Assembly (NCBI GenBank): GCA_009602725.1
Contig: WELB01000147.1
Coordinates: forward strand, 38,630-77,073
Direction of reading: 5' to 3'
From: Spirogloea muscicola
Lineage: Eukaryota; Streptophyta; Zygnematophyceae; Spirogloeales; Spirogloeaceae
DNA: 38,444 bases
Shown: positions 1 through 9,954 of the stretch, piece by piece
How positions within the stretch are numbered: position 1 is the stretch's first letter
Layout of the letters: each line of letters opens with the position of its first letter
Position numbers and translations under genes: made by a program
Notes under the pieces: model-generated
Databases searched by the model: none
What the model was told of the DNA's origin: nothing
Seen by the model: the letters and a program-made list of their open reading frames with translations, nothing else

Positions 1-3000
1 CCGCGACGTGCCCCTGCGGGCGCTGCGCCCGCGAGCTGCAAGCGCCGCGGCGAGGCGGCCAGGCGGTGGCTCGCGACCTCGGCGGGCGGGCATCCGGTGC
101 TGGGGACGGCCCTCAGGCGCGGCAGCGAGCAGTTCGAGGCCAATGCGGCGCACATGGCCCGGTTGCTGGCCGACCTCGCCGCCGAGGTCGCCAAGGTTTG
201 TGCTCAGAGCTGCGTATGGACGCCTGCAGCGGCAAGCCATTCAGTAGACTGACCCCACGAGCTCAGCCTCAGCTGTCGTCGCTGCACTTGAGGACGCACT
301 GCGTCCAGAGTGCGAGAAGGCTATGTCACTGCTGAGGATTCTTTCGGCCTGACCATATCGTGCATGAGTTTCTGATGAGGGATGCATGGGCCCGCAGGTC
401 CGGGAGGGCGGCGGAGCCAAGGCCGTGGAGCGGCACCGGGCGAGGGGCAAGCTCCTGCCTCGGGAGCGCATAGACCGCCTCCTCGACCGCGGCTCGCCGT
501 TCCTGGAGCTCTCGCAGGTACTCAGGGGCGCTCGCTGCCCAGCCGCTTTTGCTGGCAAACCTTAATAACCCTAAACCCTTGCCCTAAGCAAAACCTAAAA
601 CCTGAGACGCGCCGGCAGCGCTACGACGACGAGGTCCGTCGTTGGTTAAGATGGTGGCTGCCCTCCTCGGTGGGCTGACCGAGCGGTCCTCCAGGCCTAT
701 GCAGCTCGCAGGGAGGGGCCTCTATGAGGACGACGTGCCGTCCGGAGGCATCGTGACCGGCATTGGCAGCATCCATGGCCAGTTGTGCATGCTCGTCGCA
801 AACGACGCTACTGTCAAGGGTGGCACCTACTACCCAATAACAGGTAACCTTGGCCTTGCTCTTAGCCTTGGTGTTAAGGCAAAATTTGACCGGTTGTTGG
901 GGAGCAGGATTTGTCTGCTGCCCTGCAAGGGCCAAAAGGGCATGGCAGACCTGCGCGGTGACTCCGTGGCACTATCCTTGGCAGTCAAGAAGCACTTGCG
1001 AGCTCAGGAGATTGCAAAGGAGTGCCGCCTGCCGTGCATCTACCTGGTGGACAGCGGAGGAGCCAACCTGCCCATGCAGGCCGACGTGTTCCCCGACCGG
1101 GATCACTTCGGTCGCATATTCTACAACCAGGCACAGCTCTCTCGAGCAGGTGTGCCGCAGATTGCCCTGGTGCTTGGCTCCTGCACAGCCGGTGGGGCCT
1201 ACGTGCCAGCCATGGCAGACGAGTCGGTCATTGTTCACAAGAACGGCACTATCTTCCTTGGGGGCCCTCCTCTCGTCAAGGTAAAGGAGTGGTACTACGC
1301 AAATCCTAAGTCTTAAAAGCCCTCTGAGAGGCAGCACAGCAGTGTACGTGTATTGTGTGACAATCTTGACAGTGGTCTCTTTGAGTAGCAGATTTGCAGA
1401 GATCTAGAGCCTCTCATCCCCTTCAACCACCCTCTACAGGCTGCTACTGGAGAGGTCGTGTCAGCAGAAGACCTGGGGGGAGCAAGGTTGCACTGCACAA
1501 CAAGCGGGGTCACTGATCACTTTGCTCAAGGTGCGACTTGGTGCCGCAAACGAATGCTTCGAAGAACCTGCTGCTCAGCGAATGCAGCACAACCTTGAGA
1601 CTTGCTCATTGATCACCTTATGGACGTTATTATTTTCTGTGTTTACTGTTTTATGACAGTGAAGATATTTCATGGCGCTCTGAGATTGTGTGCACGCAGA
1701 TGAGGAGCAAGCTCTCAGCATTGGAAGGAAAATTGTGAAGCACCTCAACCCAAAGCCCGGAGGATTGCAGATGCAACTTGGAGGACGTTCACAGATAGAG
1801 AAGCCTCTGTATGACACTGAGGAACTCCGGGGGCTGGTACCAGCAGACGGAAAGCAGGCCTTTGACATCAGGGAAATCATATCCCGCGTGGCAGATGGCA
1901 GCGAGTTCCACGAATTTAAGGCCTTGTATGGCCAGGTGACGACCTGTACAAATGTTCTGCGGCTGTAGTAAGATGATCTCATGGAAGACCTCAAGGTCCT
2001 TTTGCAAGTTGCTCATGGAGAAGTCACGTGCACTGATGCTATTAGGCAAATTGTGCGAGACTTATCACTCCATGCTGCAGACGCTTGTAACAGGTTTCAT
2101 GAGGCTTGAAGGCATGGAAGTTGGCGTCGTTGCAAACAATGGCATCCTCTTCTCTGAGTCTGCTCTGAAGGGGGCACACTTCATCCAGCTCTGTGCTCAG
2201 CGCCACATACCTTTGCTGTTCCTGCAAAATATCACCGGTTTCATGGTCAGTTTACTTGTGCGCTCCAAGTCATTATGTGCGCCACACTTCTTGTCTGTCT
2301 CGAGCACCTTCAGCAGGAAAGCTGCACACAATCAAGGATACGTCCAAACAGAGACGTAACCCAAGTGTGTGCTGTTGCTGTGAGCAGATAGGCCAGAAGC
2401 ATGAAGCAGGTGGCATTGCAAAGGCTGGTGCCAAGATGGTGATGGCTGTTGCATGCTCTCAGGTCTGTGCTTCTGACAAGGTGCAAGTTGCCTGAATGCT
2501 GTGCTTTGCCCCGACTTCTCAGTTGACTGACAGCAGTGGCCAGAGAGAAGCTTCCCTCGATCAGGTGAAGTGAAGGATATAAATTATCCATCATTTAGCA
2601 TTGAGGATTTAGTATTTAACCATAAAACTAAAGCCTAAAACCCTGAACCTTCCTCAAGGTTGAGCTAACGACATTTGACTTCACTCCCCTTATACCAATT
2701 CGTCCATTCAGGTGCCGAAGGTCACTATCATTGTGGGTGGAAGCTATGGGGCTGGTAACTATGGGATGTGTGGCCGTGGGTATTCCCCAAATTTCCTCTT
2801 TATGTGGCCAAATGCACGAATCTCTGTCATGGGTGGCACGCAGGTATTCCCAGTAAAGACAATGTGTGTGTTCGTCTCAAGTGCCACGCAGGCTTCTCAA
2901 ATTGATTGAATGAAGGCTGCAATCTGCATGCCCGTTGGTCCAGCTCGTTTTGGGTTCAGCTTCTACCTTTCATCTTATTAATTACACGTGCAAAGTGCAA

Positions 3001-3515
3001 GGCATGCAGGCGGCTGCTGTCCTCGCTCAAGTCGAAGCTGACAAGCGCTCACGCACAAACGGCTCAGTAAGTCTCCTGGCTCTCCTCCTGCAGTTGCTGA
3101 TTGGCTTTTCTGCCTCATTTCCACTTTGCTGCCGCCATTGTACTGTCAGATGCATGGGAGTCTGTCGTGGCAAGTTAGCACTGGTGTTTGGAAAAGCCAT
3201 GTCACACATGCCTTCCTATTTGGTCATACGCACCAACTGAATTGACATCCTCCAGCAAGCAGCAGCTGCTCACGCTGCCTAGATCCGTTGATTGGCTTGC
3301 TGAATGTCAAGTGGGATGCGGAGGAGGAGCAGGCGTTTCGTGGAAAGATTGAAGAGGGGTTTGAGCGGGAAGGTAGTCCTTTCTATGCCAGTGCACGCTT
3401 GTGGGATGATGGAATCATTGATCCTGCAGACACGCGCTCAGTGCTCGCTCTCTGCTTCTCAGCCGCCATGCAGCTGCCACTCAAGGCCACCTCCTATGGT
3501 GTCTTCCGGATGTAG
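1..3515 (+). CDS. MCCB: 3-methylcrotonoyl-CoA carboxylase beta (carboxyltransferase) subunit, mitochondrial; 5'-partial
   Basis: Non-biotin subunit of the leucine-breakdown enzyme; it moves CO2 from biotin to 3-methylcrotonyl-CoA in the mitochondrial matrix. Exons that join in frame: <1-195, 398-517, 705-843, 985-1280, 1440-1530, 1700-1935, 2081-2245, 2388-2462, 2712-2843, 3010-3066, 3312-3515 (569 residues in window). Diagnostic stretches are [84 protein letters not shown] and [15 protein letters not shown], covering both halves of the carboxyltransferase fold with the Gly-Gly oxyanion turns. The start Met and most of the transit peptide lie upstream of base 1. The first residues seen are Arg/Ala-rich, as in a targeting peptide. 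The acceptor before the last exon (3310-3311) is my choice because it is the only nearby one that keeps frame. Family identity is certain; that junction is less so. Confidence 0.95.
558..603 (+). repeat. Degenerate telomere-like CCCTAAA motifs in MCCB intron 2
   Basis: Within the intron 518-704 lie several diverged copies of the plant-type telomere unit, including AACCCTAAACCCTTG and CCCTAAGC. Similar weaker strings occur at 2609-2650 (intron 8 of the same gene) and 8565-8576. They do not form a perfect array. They may be old telomere-repair scars or chance A/C-rich intron sequence. Confidence 0.5.
2609..2650 (+). repeat. Degenerate telomere-like motifs in MCCB intron 8
   Basis: The intron 2463-2711 contains AACCATAAAACTAAAG followed by CCTAAAACCCTGAACC, which resembles diverged CCCTAAA units. 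It is short and imperfect, so it is only suggestive. Confidence 0.35.
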
Positions 3516-4244
3516 TAATACAAATTGCACACGGACTTTCATGAGAATCTACTTAGATCTGCTCAGCGAGACATTGAAGATTGACTTGCGTCCTTCTGAC
3601 CACCTTTTGAAAGTGAGAATGCGTCCACGGTATTTCAGCTGCCTCGTGCCTTGTTGCGGACCAGCGTGAGTTTGAGAACTGAGGTGCATCGCAGGCAAGC
3701 CGAGGGTCGTGCATAAAGCCAGGCATCGGATCTGCCTTGCTTCACGTTAGCGAGTGAGGCTCATGCACAGACGGGAAGGATGGCAGAAAGAGCGGCAAGA
3801 TGGTCCCATCATTGGCAGCAGAGCGTGAAAAGCATGAAGTGTCACAGCTGCCATTTGGGTGAGAGAATCAACATGCATTGAAGCAAGAAATTAAGAGATG
3901 GCGCACTGTGCGCATGACATGAAAGGAAGGCCATGCTGAGCTGATACCATTGTTTTGCGAGGGGCAAAGGGAGTGCAAACAGAAAGAAGAAACTGTAGCA
4001 CGTGGGAGCTCGAAGTGCTGTGCATTGCCTTGCGAACGACGACAAAAAAGAAGAGGGCTCTTTGAAAGGGGGTGGGTGGCCGAGAGAGGCAAGAGAGTAA
4101 GTGACCTACTAGAGAAAAGCGGTGACCATAAGCGACCAGCACAAAAGGCTCAAGTAAGGTGCCAGAGCTGGGTGAGCTGGAAAGCAGACAGGAAAGGGCA
4201 TGTTGAGAGGAGGCGGTGGCTGTGAAAGGCCGGCAGACTCTTCC
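3516..4244. other. Intergenic spacer, no gene recognised
   Basis: Downstream of MCCB. Open frames here are short, overlap on both strands and show no family signature. A stretch near 4208-4232 (GGCGGTGGCTGTGAAAGG) resembles 33867-33885 (GGCGATGGCTGTCAAAGG) in the distal repeat cluster, so part of this spacer probably belongs to the same dispersed repeat neighbourhood. Confidence 0.5.
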
Positions 4245-4320
4245 TGCTGGAAAGTGCTCTCCCTGAGGAAATAGGGGCTGGGAAAGGCCAGCCCAAATAG
4301 AACGGACAAGGTTCAAAGAG
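4245..4320 (+). repeat. Dispersed hairpin-core repeat, copy 1 (diverged)
   Basis: Contains GGGGCTGGGAAAGGCCAGCCC, a stem-loop core, followed by GACAAGGTTCAAAG. This is the order core, then GACAAGGTTCGAAG, seen in the sharper copy at 5075-5190. The upstream part AAAGTGCTCTCCC matches AGTGGCTCTCCC of that copy. One of seven copies found in two clusters in this window. Confidence 0.6.
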
Positions 4321-4575
4321 CCGGAAGCCTCCTAGAACCACACAGCTAGACACGAGACTACTGCAGATGGAAGCTTAGTAACCACGAGTGGGCAGCAGCA
4401 AGTCGGAGTAACTCGCAGCTGGGAAAGAGGCATCCCGCCTAGACCCAGATGCAGCAGCCATAGCTTGGCCTGCTTGCAAGGACTGCGTGAGCCAGGGAAC
4501 GCTGGAAAGAGACTGACAGCCGCATCCAGAAGACCTGGGCAAGCGACCCGGCAGCGCTGAAGCCGGGCAGCTCCC

Positions 4576-4812
4576 TTGCGGACCCTGTCAAGTATCGATG
4601 GCCTGCCAGGCAAGCCGCTGCAGGAGGTCCAGCCAGTGACTACCGAAGGCCCCGTGCACATCGGTCGCCAGTGCCGCGAACTCATCGCCAGCAGGGTGAT
4701 CGACATGCTTGCGCCATACCCAGCCAGCTCAAGCTGCAAGCGCTTCTGGATCTACGTCGGCCCATGTGGCCAATCACAGCCATCGCCCACTACTGGAAGA
4801 GTGAGTCTTCGT
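4576..4812 (+). other. Coding-like stretch of unknown origin, possible transposon remnant
   Basis: An open frame starting near 4576 has balanced amino-acid composition (for example GRQCRELIASRVIDMLAPYP) but no family I recognise and no clear start or stop of its own. Its 3' part, 4771-4800, recurs with one mismatch at 34517-34546 inside the distal repeat cluster. That suggests a degraded repetitive element and not a host gene. Confidence 0.25.
4771..4800 (+). repeat. 30-bp dispersed repeat, proximal copy
   Basis: This 30-bp string (starting CAATCACAGCCATCGCCC and ending TACTGGAAGA) differs at one base from 34517-34546. Both copies sit inside clusters of the hairpin-core repeat about 30 kb apart, so they are probably parts of one larger dispersed element. 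Confidence 0.7.
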
Positions 4813-4813
4813 C

Positions 4814-4911
4814 TCTGGCTCTGGCCAGGGGACCCGCTTCCAGGAACCCGGTCTCTCTGACCTGAGGCTGCTTAGCTGGGGTTACTGAGTGCTTCGTAGC
4901 TGCTTCGTTTC
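4814..4911 (+). repeat. 98-bp direct repeat, intact (empty-site) copy
   Basis: This 98-bp unit begins TCTGGCTCTGGCC and ends GCTGCTTCGTTTC. A second copy lies at 5020-5074 plus 5199-5241, with three mismatches, split by an insertion. The intact copy carries CCTGAGGC once (4861-4868), exactly where the other copy has the insertion, so it serves as an unoccupied target. Confidence 0.85.
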
Positions 4912-4965
4912 GGTTTGTGCTTGTTGTTCTTCGTGCTTCCCCTGGCCCTGCTCGTCCTTTGTTCA

Positions 4966-5018
4966 TTCTCTTTTGGGCTGGCTTTTTCCAGCTCCTATCC
5001 TCAATGGGCGAGCCCTTC
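4966..5018 (-). repeat. Dispersed hairpin-core repeat, copy 2 (inverted)
   Basis: Reads TTGTTCATTCTCTTTTGGG just before and GGGCTGGCTTTTTCCAGCTCC in the core, then GGGCGAGCCC. This is the reverse orientation of copies 1 and 3. It abuts the second copy of the 98-bp direct repeat. Confidence 0.6.
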
Positions 5019-5019
5019 T

Positions 5020-5241
5020 TCTGGCTCTGGCCAAGGGACCCGCTTCCAGGAACCCAGTCTCTCTGACCTGAGGCAGAAAGAAGTGGCTCTCCCAATGGGA
5101 AGAAGTGGCTCTCCCAAAGGGGGCAAGGGCTGTGAGAAGCCAGCCCGAAAAGAAATGACAAGGTTCGAAGGGGCCAAACTACGAGCTAGGCCTGAGGCTG
5201 CTTAGCAGGGGTTACTGAGTGCTTCGTAGCTGCTTCGTTTC
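5020..5241 (+). repeat. 98-bp direct repeat, second copy, interrupted by an insertion
   Basis: The two halves are 5020-5074 (55 bp) and 5199-5241 (43 bp). Joined, they are exactly 98 bp and match 4814-4911 at 95 positions. The interruption is 124 bp: a 116-bp element plus one extra copy of the 8-bp CCTGAGGC. Confidence 0.85.
5075..5190 (+). mobile_element. About 116-bp non-autonomous mobile element with 8-bp target-site duplication
   Basis: CCTGAGGC flanks the element at 5067-5074 and 5191-5198, and the uninterrupted twin at 4814-4911 has it once. The element begins AGAAAGAAGTGGCTCTCCC, has an internal copy of GGGAAGAAGTGGCTCTCCC, a stem-loop core (GGGCTG with CAGCCC, 5127-5146), then GACAAGGTTCGAAGGGGCC, and ends near GAGCTAGG. 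Related copies lie at 4245, 4966, 33957, 34217, 34925 and 35244. I see no long terminal inverted repeats. An 8-bp duplication fits hAT-type MITEs. GGTTCGAAG looks like a pol III B box, which would instead suggest a short SINE. The class is unresolved. Confidence 0.75.
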
Positions 5242-5600
5242 TTTGTAAAAGGACGAACACGGGAGGCCGGGGCCCGGTCGGCGGGCGCGCCTGGTCCACG
5301 CGATCCGCCGCCAGCTGGCAGGCGCGAGCGCGCCGCGCGATGCGCGCATCGGACGGCTACCGGGCGGGGCGCCCCCCCCTGCTCCGCTGCCGAATGTTCT
5401 GGGCAGGGTGTGCCCGGGCAATTTCCCGGGGGGGCGGCCGCCAGAGGCCCGCCCGCTCTGCCAGCATTTGTGCACCGACTCGATTATGGCCCCCTTCTGG
5501 AAAAAGAAATGCTCTCCTCACTTTGATTAATCTCCAGCAGCACCCCCAGCGGACTGTCGGAGATCGTGATTCCTCGTCCAAGGGGGTCGGTTTTGTGGGC
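5242..5600. other. GC-rich spacer upstream of SUI1, no gene recognised
   Basis: Strongly GC-rich, open in several frames on both strands because of composition. None of the frames shows a family signature or splice-consistent structure. It probably belongs to the SUI1 upstream region. Confidence 0.4.
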
Positions 5601-5616
5601 AAATATATTTAAAAGG
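5601..5616 (+). promoter_or_regulatory. Possible TATA-like element of SUI1
   Basis: AAATATATTTAAAAGG is an AT-rich island in GC-rich sequence about 300 bp before the SUI1 start codon. The distance implies a long leader if it is used. Composition only; no direct evidence of function. Confidence 0.25.
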
Positions 5617-5807
5617 ATGAGAACTCAATCCGTGGCCGAATGGGGTCGCCCGGCGCGGGAGCGGGGGTGAGGAACGGTCACGCGCACCCCCTCTTCCGCC
5701 GGCGCGGGGGGGCTACGGCGCCTCCCCGTCAAGAGGTAACGGGATGAGCTGCGCCTCTCGCCTCGGGGCGGAGGGAGGCTCCCCCCCTCCGTCCTCCACT
5801 TCGCGCA

Positions 5808-5818
5808 CCTAGGGTTTC
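5808..5818 (-). promoter_or_regulatory. Telo-box-like motif in the SUI1 upstream region
   Basis: CCTAGGGTTTC contains, on the minus strand, AAACCCTAG, close to the plant telo-box (AAACCCTAA) found near starts of many translation-related genes in land plants. It is about 100 bp before the start codon. Its function in this organism is inference. Confidence 0.3.
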
Positions 5819-5854
5819 AACTACCACTCGTTCCTGCTGCCCCCCGCGCGCCGC

Positions 5855-5890
<36 letters not shown>
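5855..5890 (+). repeat. (GCC)n trinucleotide tract in the SUI1 leader
   Basis: About twelve tandem GCC/CCG units end about 25 bp before the first ATG of SUI1. Similar tracts precede the DHFR-TS start (13661-13698) and the epsin start (27470-27497). Confidence 0.85.
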
Positions 5891-5891
<1 letters not shown>

Positions 5892-5916
5892 CGCCGCCCT
5901 CCCACGCATGCCGTTC

Positions 5917-7180
5917 ATGTCAGATCTGGATGTCCAACTCCCTGGGGGCTTTGGTGAGCCGCGCCGCCCGTCCGCCACCGTGCCGCATCTCATCGAACCC
6001 CCCCGCTGCTCGGCATGTCATGGCAGCTCTCCTCTCGAGCCGCGTTGTGAGAAGCGGCCGCGTAGCAGCTGCGGCTCCATACTCTTCTTACCCCTCGCTA
6101 TATCTTTGCGACGCGACGCCCCTGACCGCGGCTTGGTCACACCTCCGCCACCTTGAGCTGCCGCAGATGCGTTTGCTGATGCTGTTGAAGCCGACGAGCC
6201 TGTGAAGAAGGACTACGTGCATGTCCGCGTCCAGCAGCGGAATGGTCGCAAGAGCCTGACGACGGTCCAGGGCCTGCGGAAGGATTTCAATTACTCCCGC
6301 ATCCTCAAGGACTTCAAGAAGGTCCGGTAGCTCCTCTTCTCTTTGAGCACACCTGGCCTGGACATAGGCACGAGACCCGCCATACACAGTTTGCCCGTGT
6401 AGGATATCGGTGGTTTCCTAAAAACTCTCTCTTGGCAGCCTGTATTGAGGCGTCATGACATAGGCTGCTGTTGTCTTTGGAGTCATGTGATGCCATTTAC
6501 GCTCCAGTTAGGACCTGGTTCTTAGACTCACGCTCATCTCCTTTTGTCTGCAGGAGTTTTGCTGCAACGGGACGGTTGTGCAGGATCCCGAGCTTGGCCA
6601 GGTCATTCAGCTGCAGGGGGATCAGCGCAAGAATGTTTCAACCTTTCTCGTCACTGTGAGTTCATTGATTCAGCCATAGTTGCCGTCTGTCTCTGTATTT
6701 GCCAGTAGGTATGGCATTTGTCAACAGGTGTCGGGGGGGCTAGAGATAGGCTTGCAGCAAATCTTTCTTCAAAGTTTCTTGGCTGTCGCTGATTTCTGAG
6801 AGGGACACTCTTACAGGGGTCCATCCTTGGTATAGATTGATAGGTGTTCAGGACTTTGACTATACCCTAGTTGTGCTGCAATACCTGATTGACTGCCATG
6901 GTAGTAATTGCAAGTGGTCTGTGCATGACCTGTGCTGCCCGTCAGACAGCCGTGACAGTCAGTCAGCATTGGCAGACGTCTGACACGCAATTGGAAGCAG
7001 CACGGACGTGATGTTGATGTGAAGTGCTTACACAAGTGGCAAAGAACAAACAACAGTTACTTGCAAGAAGATGGGGAATTGTCCGTTGCAATCGTGCGCA
7101 TGTTTCCTGATAGTGGCGGTTTGTTCCTACTACAGGCTGGCCTCGTCAAGAAGGACATGATCAAGATCCACGGTTTCTAG
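5917..7180 (+). CDS. SUI1: Translation initiation factor eIF1 (SUI1)
   Basis: Small ribosome-bound factor that enforces AUG selection in the 43S/48S initiation complex. Exons 5917-5953, 6167-6321, 6554-6655 and 7136-7180 join in frame to 112 residues, the family's usual length. The start MSDLDVQLPGGF is typical of plant eIF1, followed by a variable acidic stretch, then the SUI1 domain: VHVRVQQRNGRKSLTTVQG, FNYSRILKDFKKEFCCNG, VVQDPELGQVIQLQGDQRKN and the C-terminus KKDMIKIHGF. An in-frame ATG at 5908 would add only MPF; I prefer 5917 because it matches the conserved N-terminus. All introns are GT-AG. Confidence 0.97.
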
Positions 7181-8225
7181 GCTGCTCATGAGATTGAAGG
7201 GAGGCTGCATGCACCCGATCAGCAAGGAGGCTGACCAGCCGTGGAGCACATTGCACTGCAGTGCTTCTGTAGCAGACCCAGGGGGCCTATGTGGCAGTGC
7301 AAGTCCAACTGCAGCACAGACTTAGCCTGCTCTCCTGTAGATTGACTTGGTGTTACTACTTCCATATTGTACCGAAGTATGGGCAGTAGCCATAGATGTG
7401 CACATTTCATGAGCTTACAGCTTGCACCAAGTCATCAGGCCATTAACTTTCAATCTTTCTTACCATTCCAATCACATGACTTACTTTTGCAATGCTTGGT
7501 CACAGGCATGTCATTGCGGCAGGCCAGTCAGTGGTGGTCTCATGTATAGTGCATCAGCTCTTCTGCTCCATTCTACAGTGAAACGTCAGATAGTGCTGTC
7601 TACTAATGATCACTGCTCATGAACTACAGACGTGCAAGTTGTTGTTCCCGCTTACCTGTTTCTAGGCTACCACTTTGAACTGTGGTCAACGATTAGGCAG
7701 CCTGCTTAAGCATGGTACAGATCAATTTTTGAGAATGGTAGCAGTGAGAGTGAGGACCATATGTTTGAAAAGACAGCCTCAGACTGGCTGTCTGAAGACC
7801 AGAATGCAGTTGGAACAGCTCCATGGACCAGTGACTGGGCGTTTGTATGCAGTGTACATTTGTGGGGAGTCAATCAATCCAGCCTTCCTGTCCATAAGGG
7901 TAATGTTAGGTTACTTGGAAATTGTTACTATACATTACACTAGGCAGATACCAAACTAGCTACAGTCTGACTTAGGCCTTGACAAGCAAGCAGGTGCAAG
8001 TGGTATTGAAACAGGTGAGATGGAACAGCTTTGGTATCTGGTGTCGTGGGAGGCTTCATCCACCCAGAAGGCCTGTTGTTCAGGACAAGTCTTTAACTCA
8101 ATCTAGCACGGGTTACGATTGCCAGAAGCTGGCAGTAATGAATAAATGAATGGTAACTATGGTAGTAGGAGCATGATTTGCCATTACTCTCTAGTAGAGA
8201 GTACGCAAGATCAGGTATAATCTTG
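7181..8225. other. Spacer between convergent genes, no gene recognised
   Basis: Lies between the stop of SUI1 (+) and the stop of the minus-strand gene at 8226, so it must hold both 3' UTRs. Frames such as 7675-7959 are short and have no recognisable protein signature. No RNA gene seen. Confidence 0.5.
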
Positions 8226-9609
8226 TCACCCAATTGTTGGTGTGCTCTGGGCAGCATTTGATCTTGCTCCCCTCTTGATGCTCGTGCTTGCAGGCGGTTG
8301 TTTGCCAGCATCAAAAATGCTATTTGCAGCAGCTGCGGCAGAGGCCGCCGCCTCACGGAGAGAGAGGAAAGGTCGTCCAGGGAGGCAGAGAGGCTCCCGC
8401 CCACCCTAACAAGGACCATAATCACACATTATTAAGTGCAAGTAAAGCTGACGTGTAACATACTTTCTCTGGGGGTGAGGATGATGACAACGAATATTAT
8501 CGACTAATGATGATAGCCAATTATGATGGCGTCCACCGCTAGCACGTGGACCAGGCTGGGAGGATCCTAAACCCTGGACTCCAGAAGCTTGCCTTAAGCC
8601 TTTACCTTGGACCTGAGACTCACAACGGTGCGTAACATGTAGGGCCTAGGCAGTCATGCCAAGAGGGCCCCAACCTCAACGGCGGGGCGGCGATGAGGCT
8701 GGGTGGCGCCCACCTGCAGGAGCGCCGCACGGTGTGGCGTGAAGAGGAGCATCTGCTGCATGTCTCTCGGCAGCGCGTCGTAGATCGCTCGCAGGTCTGC
8801 TCGCAGCTTCAGCATGATGGCTGGCTCGCCGCCGGTAGCGGGGGCCATGCCTGTGGCCGGTCCGCCCTTCCCGCTAACCGCCTGCAGCCAGGGCTGGGAC
8901 AATTACAGCAATCAACGGCAATCATAAAATCTAAACTCTAATCTATACCCTTGACAGGAGGAGCATGAAGGCAGGGGTTGCCAACTCGAGCCAGGGGGCA
9001 GGTGGCCACCTGGATCTCCAAGAGCAGGTGGCGTTCCACTGTGCTGAACGCGTCCGTGAGCTCCACCTCGGACATGGCCGGCAGGAAGAGGTGGATGTCC
9101 ACAGCCACCCGCGCCCTGCGCCAGAGCCGGTGCTGCACGCGGCCGACGCGCCAGGTGAGACCAGGGCCTTCGCTGCCTAGCCAGCAGTCGAACTTGGTAG
9201 ACCAGGTTGTTAACTGACGCAAGTTTCATATGACTAACCCAGATTTTCCAGAGAGACGGGAGCAGCCACGGCCAAACAAGACGTCAGTCATTGGCGTAGG
9301 CAAGCGCCGCGGTGCAGTCAAGGAGACCACAGCCACCTGCTCCTGCTCAGCAACGGCGCGCCGGCGGCGGAACCACGGCAGGAAGTTGGGGCCCTCCAGA
9401 AAGCGGCCGTACAGCTCCAGCCAGTTGCTGCGCATCCGCTTGGCGAGGAACTTGCCGGGGCCCCGTGCGGCCAGCAGGTCCAGGAACTCCTGCGCGTCGA
9501 ATGGCGGCAGCGGCGGCGGGTCGCTGAACGGCGACACGCCCTCGGGAGGTGCCGACGCCCGCAGGTACGGCCCTGGAGACACTCGGCGAGTGCGGGCTGC
9601 ACTCAGCAT
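8226..9609 (-). CDS. Unrecognised four-exon protein (about 247 aa)
   Basis: I do not recognise this protein. Minus-strand exons 9609-9337, 9132-9010, 8881-8714 and 8405-8226 all join in phase 0. The first three donors read CAG|GTGG, and the acceptors end GTGCAG, CTGCAG and GTTAG. The model begins MLSAARTRRVS; an acceptor at 9573 (CTCCAG) would allow an upstream exon instead. Visible parts are a Pro-rich stretch, GKFLAKRMRSNWLELYGRFL, GPNFLPWFRRRR, a hydrophobic AVDIHLFLPAMSEVELTDAF, a charged KLRADLRAIYDALPRDMQQM, and an Ala/Ser-rich tail ending TPTIG. The basic N-terminus could be an organelle-targeting peptide. Consistent phases and composition argue for a real gene; start and function are open. 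It is head-to-head with the MESD gene. Confidence 0.6.
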
Positions 9610-9954
9610 TGCCAAAACTGCACCTCGAGCAGTGCAGCTGGGTGGTGTGCAGGGNGGGGAAGAAGGGCAGCCAGAGGGACAGAGGGAAGGGTTTACAACT
9701 CAAGACCTGCTCTACGCTGCTCGTCTTCTAAGGAGGCACTCCTGCCGCTGACCGAGCCGCCACCACAGCTGTGCGGCCACTGCGCGCCCGTGGGGACTAA
9801 CGTCACGCTGTTACCTTGGCCACCTTAGTACAGTGCTTTGATTCATGAAGCCCCAGTTGCACTAACTCTTGCCTGAACAGTGAATAAGTTGCAATTGGCC
9901 ACCCTTTTTATCTCATGTGCACCGCGCGCCTCTTCTCTCTCTCACTGCCTGCAG

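Noticed and set aside
8654..9222. Plus-strand frames opposite the minus-strand gene (for example 8965-9180)
   Set aside because: They are mirror frames of exons that splice in phase on the minus strand and carry no motifs.
9880..9954. Reading the MESD exon back to 9880 as its start
   Set aside because: That frame begins at a GTG, crosses a good CTGCAG acceptor and gives no conserved MESD N-terminus.
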